Positions 31,033 through 39,182 of a stretch of DNA of 64,000 bases are shown here, one piece after another (position 1 is the first letter of the stretch; every line of letters begins with the position of its first letter). The translations under genes were made by a program, and so were the position numbers. Below the pieces are notes generated by a model. The model saw only the letters and a list, made by a program, of their open reading frames with translations. It was not told where the DNA came from and did no database searches. Source of the DNA: an uncultured Pseudomonadota bacterium (lineage in GTDB: Bacteria; Myxococcota_A; UBA796; CAJQPC01); contig CAJXRZ010000013.1 of the NCBI GenBank assembly GCA_913060515.1, positions 39,645 through 103,644 on the forward strand. The letters run 5' to 3'.

Positions 31033-32661
31033 ATGTCCAAGACCCGCTGTCGTTTTGCTCCTTCACCGACCGGCCGACTGCATGTTGGCGGGGCGCGCAC
31101 CGCTCTGTTCAACTACCTGTTTGCCAAGTCCACCGGCGGCAACTTCGTGCTGCGAATCGAGGACACCGACCGCCAGCGCTCCTCCCTGGAGAGCGAGCGT
31201 GGGATCTGCGAGGACTTGCGCTGGCTGGGCCTGAACTGGCAAGAGGGCCCCAACGAGGGTGGCCCCGGCGCGCCCTACCGCCAGTCCGAGCGTCTGGAGC
31301 TCTACACCCGGCACATGCAGGAGCTCATCGACGCGGGTCGGGCCTACTACGCCTACGAGACGGGGGACGAGCTCACCGCTGAGCGCAAGCTGGCCGAGGC
31401 GGCAAAGACCTCTTTCCGCTACCGTCGTCGCCAGTACAGCGCCGCGGACCTGGCGCGCTTCAAGGAAGAGGGGCGCGTGCCGGTCCTGCGCTTCGCCACC
31501 CCGGCAGGTCAGGAGGTTCTGATCCATGACCTGATTCTGGGCGAGGTCCGCGTTGGCCCCGATGATCTGGACGACTTCATCATCGGAAAGGGCGACGGCT
31601 TCCCGACCTACCACTTCGCCGTGGTGGTGGACGACCACCACATGCAGGTCACCCACGTGCTGCGTGCCCAAGAGCACCTGATGAACACCGCGCGCCACAT
31701 CCTGCTCTACCAAGCCTTTGGTTGGGAGATGCCGGAGCACGGTCACATGCCAGTGATCAACTCCATCGGCGGCGGCAAGATGTCCAAGCGGGACAAGGCC
31801 AAGGCTGCGCGCACAGCCGCCAAGGCAGCGGGTTGGGACGCTGGAACCCTGGCCGAGAAGGTGGGCATCACCCCGGAGCTTGCGGCCGCCTTCTTGAAGA
31901 AGAAGAACAACGACGTGGAGATCGCCATCCCCATCGCCGCCGAGCTGGGCGTGGTGCTGCCTGAGATCGACGTGGAAGACTTCCGCGCCAGCGGCTTTCT
32001 GCCCGAGGCGCTGCTGAACTACCTGGCCCTCTTGGGCTGGTCCAACGGCGATGACCGGGAGATCTGGGACCAAGGCGAGCTGGAGCAGGCCTTCTCCGTC
32101 AAGCGCATCGGTGCCTCCGCGGCGCGCTTTGACCCGGCCAAGCTGCTCTGGATGAACGGTCAGTACGTACGGGCCTCGAGCGTGGAGCGCTTGGTAGAGG
32201 CCAGCGCGGACTACATTGTGCGAAACCCAGAAGGGCTGCTGGCTGGGCTGGATCCCGCTCGACTTCACCTGGTCATCTCTCTCTTCCATGAGCGCTTTCA
32301 GACCTTCGCCGAGCTGGAGCAGAGCGCGTCTTGGGTTCAGAGCGCGCCAGCTGTGTATGGACCGGAGAAGTCCATCAAGAAGCACCTGCTCAAGGGCGAC
32401 GGTTTGGAGCGCCTCTCCGCATCCGAGGCCATCGTGGCAGGCATTCAGGACTGGACAGCAGCGGGCATTGAAGCTGGACTTCAGGCCGCAGCAGATGCTT
32501 GGTACGAGGGCCGTGTTGGCAAGCTGGCTCAGCCCCTGCGGGTTGCCCTGACCGGCGGCCCCGTCTCCCCCGGCATTGGCGAGACGCTGGCCATCCTCCC
32601 CCAGGCCGAGTGCGTCGCACGCATTCAGGCCTGCAGCGCCCACTTCGCCGAGCAGCCGTGA
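31033..32661 (+). CDS. gltX: Glutamate-tRNA ligase with insertion after KMSKR
   Basis: A 542-residue class I aminoacyl-tRNA synthetase that charges tRNA-Glu. APSPTGRLHVGGARTALFNY holds the HIGH motif (as HVGG), 'FVLRIEDTDRQRS' is the Glu site, and GGGKMSKR ends at residue 253. Directly after it comes an Ala/Lys-rich insertion of about 55 residues (254 to about 313) before the conserved GFLPEALLNYLALLGWS. Bacterial enzymes usually have about 14 residues at this place, so the protein exceeds the usual 470-500. GGAGG lies nine bases before the ATG, and a TTATAG-like -10 box further upstream. Its TGA overlaps the next gene's GTG. Confidence 0.95.
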   Translation: MSKTRCRFAPSPTGRLHVGGARTALFNYLFAKSTGGNFVLRIEDTDRQRSSLESERGICEDLRWLGLNWQEGPNEGGPGAPYRQSERLELYTRHMQELIDAGRAYYAYETGDELTAERKLAEAAKTSFRYRRRQYSAADLARFKEEGRVPVLRFATPAGQEVLIHDLILGEVRVGPDDLDDFIIGKGDGFPTYHFAVVVDDHHMQVTHVLRAQEHLMNTARHILLYQAFGWEMPEHGHMPVINSIGGGKMSKRDKAKAARTAAKAAGWDAGTLAEKVGITPELAAAFLKKKNNDVEIAIPIAAELGVVLPEIDVEDFRASGFLPEALLNYLALLGWSNGDDREIWDQGELEQAFSVKRIGASAARFDPAKLLWMNGQYVRASSVERLVEASADYIVRNPEGLLAGLDPARLHLVISLFHERFQTFAELEQSASWVQSAPAVYGPEKSIKKHLLKGDGLERLSASEAIVAGIQDWTAAGIEAGLQAAADAWYEGRVGKLAQPLRVALTGGPVSPGIGETLAILPQAECVARIQACSAHFAEQP

Positions 32662-33404
32662 GCGAAGGCCTTCCAGGAAGGCCGCCTGGGGAGCGCCCTC
32701 TGCGGGTGCTCTTCATCCACGGCCTAGAGTCCGGTCCCACCGGGAGCAAGGTCACGGGCATGCAGGAGCTGGGCTTGGAGGTGCTCGCCATGGACATGCA
32801 CATGTCTCAGTGGCGCCTGGACAAGAAGAACAGCTTCATGCGCAGCGTGTTGCGTCTCTGGCAGCCCTGGGTGGCCATCGTCCTGTTGCTCGGCGCGCTC
32901 CCGGTCTCGCTCTGGGCCAATCCCTGGTCCGGCGTCGCCATGGGGGTCGGCGCGATCGTCTGGGGCCGCATCCGCTGGAAGAGCTGGGTGGCTCTGGCCA
33001 TCTCCAAGAGCTTGGCGGCCTGCGTGAACATTCAGCGCGGGGCCTTGGCCGAGCATGAGATCGATGTGGTCGTGGGCTCAAGCTGGGGCGGCGCGGTCAG
33101 CATTGAGCTGCTCATTGCGGCCCACTGGTCTGGACCCACGCTGCTCTTGGCCCCGGCTTGGCAGAAGGTCCAAGAGCGCATCGACGCCGAGCGCGTACCG
33201 GCGGTCTACGCGCGGCTTCAAGCACTCTCCGCGCCCATCCACGTCCTCCACGCCCCAGAGGACGATGTGGTGCCATTTGAGGACAGCCAGCGCATGGCGG
33301 GAGGGCGCATCGGTCTGACCTCCGTTCCCGGAGGCGGTCACCGCTTGCTGCCGACCCTGACGGACGGCACTCTGCTCAAGGCTGTGCGCGCGCTGACCCG
33401 TTGA
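32658..33404 (+). CDS. Alpha/beta hydrolase with internal membrane hairpin
   Basis: A 248-residue hydrolase starting at the GTG that overlaps the gltX stop (GTGA). RVLFIHGLESGPTGSK is the oxyanion-loop strand, VVVGSSWGGAVSIELLIA carries the nucleophile Ser, HAPEDDVVPF the acidic residue and GGGHRLL the His, so the triad is complete. Between strand 3 and the nucleophile, residues 70-115 form two hydrophobic helices ('WVAIVLLLGALPVSLW' and 'GVAMGVGAIVWG'), an insertion that would anchor the enzyme in the inner membrane with the active site facing the cytoplasm. The substrate is unknown. Confidence 0.78.
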   Translation: MSEGLPGRPPGERPLRVLFIHGLESGPTGSKVTGMQELGLEVLAMDMHMSQWRLDKKNSFMRSVLRLWQPWVAIVLLLGALPVSLWANPWSGVAMGVGAIVWGRIRWKSWVALAISKSLAACVNIQRGALAEHEIDVVVGSSWGGAVSIELLIAAHWSGPTLLLAPAWQKVQERIDAERVPAVYARLQALSAPIHVLHAPEDDVVPFEDSQRMAGGRIGLTSVPGGGHRLLPTLTDGTLLKAVRALTR

Positions 33405-33406
33405 TC

Positions 33407-33424
33407 AGGCCCTCCGCTGGGCCT
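33407..33424. terminator. Hairpin between convergent genes
   Basis: AGGCCC (33407-33412) and GGGCCT (33419-33424) form a perfect 6-bp stem with a 6-base loop exactly in the 18-base gap between the hydrolase and the glutathione transferase gene. No T-run on either strand, so a terminator role is plausible but unproven. Confidence 0.4.
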
Positions 33425-34409
33425 AGCCTAGAGCTTCCCGACCGTGGGGCACATCCCAATCAATGATGGGGTTGATGGGCACGATGCGGTGCGGGTTGAT
33501 GGACTCGTGGCTGCAGTGGTAGTGCCGCACGATGTGGTCCAGGCGCACGTTCTCGCGCACCCCGTCCACTTGGTAGAGCTCCCGCGTGTAGGCCCAGATG
33601 TTCGGGTAATCGACGATGCGCTTTCGGTTGCACTTGAAGTGCTGGTGGTAGACCAAGTCGAAGCGGACCAGGGTGGTGAACAGACGCCAGTCGGCCTCGG
33701 TCATGCGCGTGCCCATCAGGTAGCGCTGGGTGCTCAGGCGCTCTTCCAGCCAGTCCAGGGAGTCGAAGAGGGCGTGCACGGCCTTGTCGTAGGCCGGCTG
33801 CGTGGTGGCAAATCCAGCCTTGTACACGCCGTTGTTCACCGTGTCGTAGATGCGCGCGTTGATGGGCTCGATGGCTTGGCGCAGGTCTTCGGGCCAGTAG
33901 TCATCGCTGTTGCCAGTGAGCCCGTTGAAGGCCGAGTTGAACATGCGAATGATCTCGCTGCTCTCGTTGCTCACGATCACACCGGTCTTGGTGTCCCAGA
34001 GCACCGGAATGGTGATTCGGGTGGTCAGGCCGGGCTGGCTCTTGTTGTAGATGTCCCGCATGAAGGGCAGGTCAAAGAGTTTGTCTCCGACGCTTGGCCA
34101 GCGCTCGCTCTTCTCGAAGGTCCAGCCGTCGTCCAGCATGTCCGGGTGCACCACGCTGACCTGGATGTGGGGAGCCAGACCCTTGAGGTGGCGGAAGATC
34201 AGGGTGCGGTTGGCCCAAGGACAGGCGTGGGAGATGTACAGGTGGTAGCGGCCGGACTCAGCCTTGAAGCCGCCGACGCCGCTGGGACCTGCGGAACCGT
34301 CAGCGGTCACCCAGTTGCGAAAAAGCGCCTCGGAGCGCTTGAATGCGCCGCCGCGGGACTTGGTGTCGTACCACTTGGTGGACCACTCTCCGTCGATCAG
34401 CATGCCCAT
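33423..34409 (-). CDS. Xi-class glutathione S-transferase / glutathionyl-hydroquinone reductase
   Basis: A 328-residue cytosolic enzyme of the YqjG/ECM4 family, which removes glutathione from S-glutathionyl hydroquinones. The catalytic Cys63 is in the family motif SHACPWANRTL; 'SVVHPDMLDDGWTF', 'ITIPVLWDTKTGVIVSNESSEIIRM' and the C-terminal 'NIWAYTRELYQ' and 'HYHCSHESINPHRIVP' are all diagnostic. The normal family length is 310-330. The ATG at 34409 has AAGGGAGG upstream; a frame extension to 34535 lacks sense. It may protect against quinones or chlorinated aromatics. Confidence 0.92.
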   Translation of the reverse strand: MGMLIDGEWSTKWYDTKSRGGAFKRSEALFRNWVTADGSAGPSGVGGFKAESGRYHLYISHACPWANRTLIFRHLKGLAPHIQVSVVHPDMLDDGWTFEKSERWPSVGDKLFDLPFMRDIYNKSQPGLTTRITIPVLWDTKTGVIVSNESSEIIRMFNSAFNGLTGNSDDYWPEDLRQAIEPINARIYDTVNNGVYKAGFATTQPAYDKAVHALFDSLDWLEERLSTQRYLMGTRMTEADWRLFTTLVRFDLVYHQHFKCNRKRIVDYPNIWAYTRELYQVDGVRENVRLDHIVRHYHCSHESINPHRIVPINPIIDWDVPHGREALG

Positions 34410-34500
34410 GGGGGCCTCCCTTGTGCCCAGGAAGGTATTGTGCTGAATGGTGGAAACAAGGGGGAGTCTGGGTTCACACTGTCCCAGGATTGGGGTCGAC

Positions 34501-35388
34501 TTAGCGCCGCTCCTCAAACAGCACAGCGGGGTCAAAGCCCCGCATGGTCAGCCCGGTGGCCTGCTCCAGTGCTCTGGGGTCGGCCAGGTCATCCTGATCA
34601 GCGGTGGCCAGCAGGTCCGCGTCCATGTCCGGGCGCAGACGCGCGGCCAAGGTCAGCAAGCGCAGGGGGACGGGCACCCGCAGGCGGTGGGTGTTCAGGT
34701 GGTGGCCAATGCGGCGCACGATGTCTTTGAAGGGTAGGGCCTCGGCGCCGCCAGCGTCGAAGGATGCGTTGGGCAGCTCCCCCTGCTCCAGCAGCGCCAG
34801 CATGGCGCCGCCGAAGTCGTCCACGTGGATAGGCTGGCGCAGCGCTGTGCCGCGGCCCACCATGGGAATGACGGGGCTCTTCTTCACCAGGTCGGCCAGG
34901 GTGTGCATGCTCTCGGCGTGACCAGGGGTGTGGCCTACGAGGCGGGCGCCGAAGGGCGCGCTGGGTCGCAGGGTGGCGTAGGGCAGGCCGGAGGCGGCCA
35001 GTCTGGCCTCGTCTTCGATGCGCTGATTGGCATAGCCGGAGTCGCCGTCCCAGTGAACGCAGGTGGAGCTGGCGTAGATCGTGGGAAGACCCAACTCCAA
35101 GACCCGATCCATCATCTTGCGGTCCAGATCCATTGCGGGCGTGCGCTTGGACCCATCTCCAGTGCCCATCACCTTGCAGGCCAGGTGCAGCACGGCGTCG
35201 GGCTTGGGGAGAGCAGCCAGCTCCTCGGCGGCGGCGTCTTGGGACAGATCGATTCGCGCGGCACGAATCCCGGGAAGGGTCATGGCCGTGGACCAATGCA
35301 CGCCGTAGACCTGGTGGCCTTGGTCACGCGCCAGCAGGCAGACGTGGGCGCCTACGAAGCTGGAGGCGCCGGTGACGAGGAGCCTCAC
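34501..35388 (-). CDS. Extended short-chain dehydrogenase/epimerase family protein
   Basis: A 295-residue Rossmann-fold protein. TGASSFVGAH (residues 6-15) is the TGxxxxxG nucleotide motif, 'LHLACKVMG' and 'IYASSTCVHW' carry the mid-strand and Ser, and 'YANQRIEDEARL' is where YxxxK should be: the Tyr is present but Lys is replaced by Arg. 'LRPSAPFGARL' and 'RQPIHVDDFGGAMLALL' are typical of extended SDRs. The substrate is unknown and the altered Lys leaves catalysis in doubt. Its ATG overlaps the MOSC gene stop by four bases; last gene of that operon. Confidence 0.82.
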   Translation of the reverse strand: MRLLVTGASSFVGAHVCLLARDQGHQVYGVHWSTAMTLPGIRAARIDLSQDAAAEELAALPKPDAVLHLACKVMGTGDGSKRTPAMDLDRKMMDRVLELGLPTIYASSTCVHWDGDSGYANQRIEDEARLAASGLPYATLRPSAPFGARLVGHTPGHAESMHTLADLVKKSPVIPMVGRGTALRQPIHVDDFGGAMLALLEQGELPNASFDAGGAEALPFKDIVRRIGHHLNTHRLRVPVPLRLLTLAARLRPDMDADLLATADQDDLADPRALEQATGLTMRGFDPAVLFEERR

Positions 35389-35864
35389 GAGAGACGCTCC
35401 AGGCGGGTGATGGGGTCCCCGACCTTGAAGCTGCCGGGGGTCTCAATGGCCGCGCACAGGCCGCCGTGGCCAATCATTGCGTGGAGCGTTCCGGGACCCA
35501 AGGTGTCCTCCATCTGCTCGCAGGGGTCGCACTCATCGGTGCCGCGCAGGATGGCTGAGCCGATCTGGAAGCGCCAGCCAATGAGCGCCCGCAAGTTGAT
35601 GCCAGAGGCCAAGATGTTTCGGCGCAAGTGGGTGTAGTCCCAGTCGTCTCGGCCCAAGAGGCTGGCGATGACGGGCAGGTGCTCGGCTTGAATCAGGGTC
35701 ACCGCGCGCTCCTTGGTGGGTCCGTAGTCCTTTGGGCCGGACGACAGATCCCAGCTCTGCACTTCCACCAGGGGCTTGCCTTTGCCGGGACGCAGAGCGA
35801 TGCGCTCGATTCGGCCGGTCTGAGGGGCCTGGGCCAGGATGCTGTTGATGAGTGGGGTGATCAT
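35385..35864 (-). CDS. MOSC-domain protein
   Basis: A 159-residue single MOSC (molybdenum cofactor sulfurase C-terminal) domain, near the usual size. 'RERAVTLIQAEHLPVIASLLG'-type helix, 'RRNILASGINLRALIGWRFQIG', the conserved Cys segment ECDPCEQME, and 'MIGHGGLCAAIETPGSFKVGDPI' follow the family order. Such proteins transfer or carry sulfur or bind molybdenum cofactor. ATG at 35864 overlaps the DJ-1-like gene stop by four bases, and the stop overlaps the SDR start by four, so the three are coupled. Confidence 0.82.
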   Translation of the reverse strand: MITPLINSILAQAPQTGRIERIALRPGKGKPLVEVQSWDLSSGPKDYGPTKERAVTLIQAEHLPVIASLLGRDDWDYTHLRRNILASGINLRALIGWRFQIGSAILRGTDECDPCEQMEDTLGPGTLHAMIGHGGLCAAIETPGSFKVGDPITRLERLS

Positions 35865-36625
35865 GCTGGGTCTGTCCTGTCGCCTTCGGCTTGGTCGAGT
35901 ATCTCGCAAAAAGTGCGCGCAAAGAGGTAGGCATCTCCCGGCCAGCGTGCCGAGACGTAGCGGCCGTCCCGCACCACAAAGGCGTCGACATCGGAGCTGG
36001 GCGTGCCGCGGGTGCCGAGGGTTATCGGGCCGCGCTCAAAGTCGGAGGCGTGGGTCAGGGTGCACAGCTCGGCTTCTACGGAGAGGGGGTAGGTTCGGTA
36101 GTAGCGACCCAACTTCCAGAAGCTCAGTCCCCAGGCCAGGTACTCCATGTAGGCCGGCAGACAGGTGGTCTTGGTGCCAGCGAGGACAGATCGGCCCTGA
36201 GCGTCTTTTGACCGGGCCAGCAGGAGCACGCCGTGACAGATGGCCGCCACCGGGCGCTGGGTCGCCCAGAACTGGGCCACGAAGGCTTGGAGGACGGCGC
36301 TTCCCAGGTACTGGCGCATGCCAGGGGCGTGCCCGCCGGCCAGCATCAAGCCATCAAAGTCCGTGGCCACCAGCTCAGACCAGCGACTCGGCGCCTGAAA
36401 GGCCGGGTCTTGCAGCATGCGCTGGTAGTCCTCTTTGGGCCCTGGATCTGCGCCCAGCTGTCCGAAGACCACCCCGGTGAGCAGCAGGGGGTCGCAAGCG
36501 GCAACTTGGCCCTTCTCCGTTGAGAAGACCACCTGGTGTCCAGCCGCCTTGAGGATGGACCAGGTGACCGCGGCCTCCGTCGTGTCGAAGTCGCGGTCGG
36601 GCAAGGGCATCAGCACGCGGGCCAC
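35861..36625 (-). CDS. DJ-1/PfpI family protein, type 1 glutamine amidotransferase-like
   Basis: A 254-residue member of the DJ-1/PfpI superfamily. 'VLMPLPDRDFDTTEAAVTWSILKAAGHQVVF' is the opening strand-helix-strand, 'DGLMLAGGHAPGMRQYL' the GG loop, and AAICHGVLLLARS the nucleophile elbow with the reactive Cys. Glu in the first helix region is present for the usual Cys-Glu contact. Members include glyoxalases, chaperones and peptidases; the insertion of about 50 residues before the GG loop separates it from the small DJ-1 type. First gene of the MOSC/SDR operon. A quinone or aldehyde detoxification theme with the neighbouring Xi-class transferase is inference. Confidence 0.85.
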   Translation of the reverse strand: MARVLMPLPDRDFDTTEAAVTWSILKAAGHQVVFSTEKGQVAACDPLLLTGVVFGQLGADPGPKEDYQRMLQDPAFQAPSRWSELVATDFDGLMLAGGHAPGMRQYLGSAVLQAFVAQFWATQRPVAAICHGVLLLARSKDAQGRSVLAGTKTTCLPAYMEYLAWGLSFWKLGRYYRTYPLSVEAELCTLTHASDFERGPITLGTRGTPSSDVDAFVVRDGRYVSARWPGDAYLFARTFCEILDQAEGDRTDPA

Positions 36626-36661
36626 GCTCAGTGCCTCGCCGCGCTGGTCATTGAGCGGGTC

Positions 36662-37054
36662 TCATTCAGCGATGACGTGGACAGTTTCGCCTCCCCCTGA
36701 GGAGCTGGTGACCGCGGCGTAGAGCGTCTCAGTGCGGCAGTCTGCTCCGACCAGGTCGGCGGACAAGGCCCGCAAATAGAGCCCGTTGTCTTGGCTCCGT
36801 AGCTCCCAGGTGCCCAGGAATTCGCTGTCCCGGTAGAGCGCCGCTTGAGCCCGTCTCTCGTCTTGAGGCGCCGCCTCTTGAGCGCTGACAAAGACCTCTC
36901 CCTCCTCCGTACAGGTGGCGGTCACCAGGCTGAACACGGGCTCTGGCCCTGGGAATGGGTCTACCTGGACTGCGGCGGTGTCCAGGATGTTGTTCGTGCA
37001 AGCTGACAGACTTGTAGCAAGGGTCAGCCCGAGCCACGCAAGTCGACTCTTCAT
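36662..37054 (-). CDS. Small lipoprotein of unknown function
   Basis: A 130-residue lipoprotein with signal MKSRLAWLGLTLATSLSAC (Cys19) and a short beta-rich mature part with two Cys that could pair (in 'TATCTEEGEVF' and 'GADCRTETLY'). Its ATG overlaps the stop of the upstream lipoprotein by four bases; it ends the M16 peptidase operon. No family recognised. Confidence 0.65.
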   Translation of the reverse strand: MKSRLAWLGLTLATSLSACTNNILDTAAVQVDPFPGPEPVFSLVTATCTEEGEVFVSAQEAAPQDERRAQAALYRDSEFLGTWELRSQDNGLYLRALSADLVGADCRTETLYAAVTSSSGGGETVHVIAE

Positions 37055-37776
37055 GGTGCCGCCACGGCGTAGGAGCCACGGACACTGCAGTCGATGTCCT
37101 CTGGACAGGACAGATAGGAGTACTCGAACCCGGACAGTTCTAGCTGGGACACACGGAGCGCGGTCATCGTCTCCAAGGCCTCGCCCAGGTTCACGCTGAG
37201 GGTTCTCTCTTCCAAGCCCCAGACCAGCGGCTCACTCTGGCTCTCCTTGTCCGTCTCCTCCTCCACCAGGGTGGCCGTGATGAGGGCTCGCTCGGTGTTC
37301 AGGATGTCCTGGTTCAAGGTGAGCTCGATCTCCTCGACCCAGGGCTGTGTCCAACCCTCTTCTGGCGATGTGAGCACCAGTTCTCGGAAAGGGCTCCCAA
37401 AGAGCTCAAGACTCAGGTCTTCTTCAGCCCCACTCAGGACCAGCTCTGCCCGGTTGATGAGTCGGTCCTGCAGTGCCAAATCGAAGTGCAGGATGGAGTA
37501 GCCGCAGTCTGTTGTCATCTCGGGGGAGAAGCCCCAGCCGTCGTCGTGGGGGTCAGGCACTTTGGTGTTTGGGACGCTCTCAATACGCCTCGGTGACACC
37601 CCTTCCAGGGTGCTGCCTTCCAGGTGGCTGAAGGACTCACAGTTGTGCGCGTCCACCACCACCTGCGCAAACAAGGCCTGCTCTAGGTTGCCGTAGATGT
37701 ACTCCACCCGAAGGCTGTCGACCTGGTCCACGCCAGGACCTGAACAGCCGCCCAAAGCCAGGGCGAGGAGAATCAC
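37051..37776 (-). CDS. Lipoprotein of unknown function in M16 operon
   Basis: A 241-residue lipoprotein: leader MILLALALGGC (Cys11). The mature part is acidic and beta-rich with 'AQVVVDAHNCESFSHLEG', 'ILHFDLALQDRLINRAELVLSG' and four Cys overall. It overlaps the M16-like gene upstream and the small lipoprotein downstream, each by four bases, so all are translated together. It may be a structural partner or substrate of the M16 pair; nothing in the sequence proves it. Confidence 0.65.
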   Translation of the reverse strand: MILLALALGGCSGPGVDQVDSLRVEYIYGNLEQALFAQVVVDAHNCESFSHLEGSTLEGVSPRRIESVPNTKVPDPHDDGWGFSPEMTTDCGYSILHFDLALQDRLINRAELVLSGAEEDLSLELFGSPFRELVLTSPEEGWTQPWVEEIELTLNQDILNTERALITATLVEEETDKESQSEPLVWGLEERTLSVNLGEALETMTALRVSQLELSGFEYSYLSCPEDIDCSVRGSYAVAAP

Positions 37777-39182
37777 TTCTCCACCACCGTCCAGCTCATG
37801 TAGGGCAGCACTTCGGCCAGCTGCGGCTGGATGACGCTCAGGTCGCCGACCACCACAATCAGAGCCTGGTCGGTGTCCAGCATGCCCATCGCGGTGTTGA
37901 CGTCTTGGACGCCGGCGCTTCGGGCCGCCTGCAGCTCCATGGCCATTCGGTCGGGGCTCTGGCCCATGGCCACCACGCCAGCCAAGCTGCCGGCGATGCT
38001 GCTGCGGGACTCCATCGAGGAGACTGCGTCAGTGATTGCTGCGCCCTGGGCCTTCTTCAGCTCTGCGCCCGTGATGCCCTCGGTGATGCGTGCCACCTCG
38101 CCCAGCATGTCCACCAAGGCCAGTGCAGTCACGTCGCCGCGCACGCTGGAGGAGGTCACCATGCGGCCGTAGCCAGGACCTGCACCCACGCCTGCGCGGG
38201 CTCCGTAGCTGTAGCCCTTCTCTTCACGAAGCAAGCGGTTCAAGCGGCTGGTGAAGGTGCCGCCCAAGACCACGCTGCCCAGGCTCGCCGGCACGTAGTA
38301 GGGGTCGTCCGCTTGCCAACCGGGTAGCACGATGCGCAACACCGACTGGCTTGCGCCGGGGTTGTCCACCAGGAAGTAGCCCGGGGTTTGGGCAGGCGGG
38401 CCGATCTCAGGGAGCAGGGAAGGCTTGCCGGTCCAGTCGCGGAAGCTCTCCTCCAGTTGGTCCTTCAGGTCGGACTGAGTGACGTCTCCGCTGACCACAA
38501 AGGTGGCGCGCTCCGGGGCAAAGCGTGCGCTCCAGGACGCCTGAAGATCCTCGGCCGTCATCGAGGCCAGGCTCTCCTCGTTCCCGATGCCTGGGTGGGC
38601 CAGGGGATGGCCCTCGCCAAAGTAGATGCTGTCGGCCACCCAGCCTGCGACTGTCGCCGGGCTGTCCAGGCTCATCTGCACATCGCCGATGAGCTGGTCG
38701 CGGACCCGGTCGACCTCCTCGGCGTCAAAGCGCGGCTCGCCCACGGCGCTGGCCATCAGATCCAGGCCGGTCTCCAGGGTGTCGGTCGTGGCCTCCAGGC
38801 CAACCCAGGTGGTCGCCTGTCCGGAGCTTGCCCAGAGGCTCAGGGCCTCTTGCTCCAGAGCGCCTGCGAAAGCGGTGGCGTCCAGCTCACCGGCGCCATG
38901 GGTGAGCATGGTGTCGGTGAAGTTCACCAGGCCGGGCTGATCGGCCGGGTCCATGGCTTTGCCGCCGCCGACGACCATGCGCACGCTGACAAGGGGCAGG
39001 CCGGGGCGCTCCACCAGCCAGACCGTCGCGCCGTTGTTTAGGGTGAAGACCTGGGGTGCTTCTGGGACAAAGTCGGCGGGCGCGCCGATCTCGGGGCGCA
39101 CGTCCAAGGGGTGGCCCTCGGCCACGGGGGCCGGGGTCTCAACGGTCTTGGGGCAAGCAAGAAAAGCGAGGGAAAACAGCAT
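37773..39182 (-). CDS. M16-family protein lacking the zinc motif (inactive partner)
   Basis: A 469-residue lipoprotein (leader MLFSLAFLAC, Cys10) with the two-domain M16 peptidase fold: 'FTLNNGATVWLVERPGLPLVSVRMVVGGGKAMDPADQPGLVNFTDTML' split over residues 46-93, and the C-terminal 'LREEKGYSYGARAGVG', which is the substrate-binding R/Y segment. Where an active enzyme has HxxEH it reads NFTDT, so it cannot bind catalytic zinc. Such inactive subunits pair with an active M16 partner, here the gene directly upstream (TAA next to ATG). Length is normal for a bacterial half-size M16. Confidence 0.88.
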   Translation of the reverse strand: MLFSLAFLACPKTVETPAPVAEGHPLDVRPEIGAPADFVPEAPQVFTLNNGATVWLVERPGLPLVSVRMVVGGGKAMDPADQPGLVNFTDTMLTHGAGELDATAFAGALEQEALSLWASSGQATTWVGLEATTDTLETGLDLMASAVGEPRFDAEEVDRVRDQLIGDVQMSLDSPATVAGWVADSIYFGEGHPLAHPGIGNEESLASMTAEDLQASWSARFAPERATFVVSGDVTQSDLKDQLEESFRDWTGKPSLLPEIGPPAQTPGYFLVDNPGASQSVLRIVLPGWQADDPYYVPASLGSVVLGGTFTSRLNRLLREEKGYSYGARAGVGAGPGYGRMVTSSSVRGDVTALALVDMLGEVARITEGITGAELKKAQGAAITDAVSSMESRSSIAGSLAGVVAMGQSPDRMAMELQAARSAGVQDVNTAMGMLDTDQALIVVVGDLSVIQPQLAEVLPYMSWTVVEK

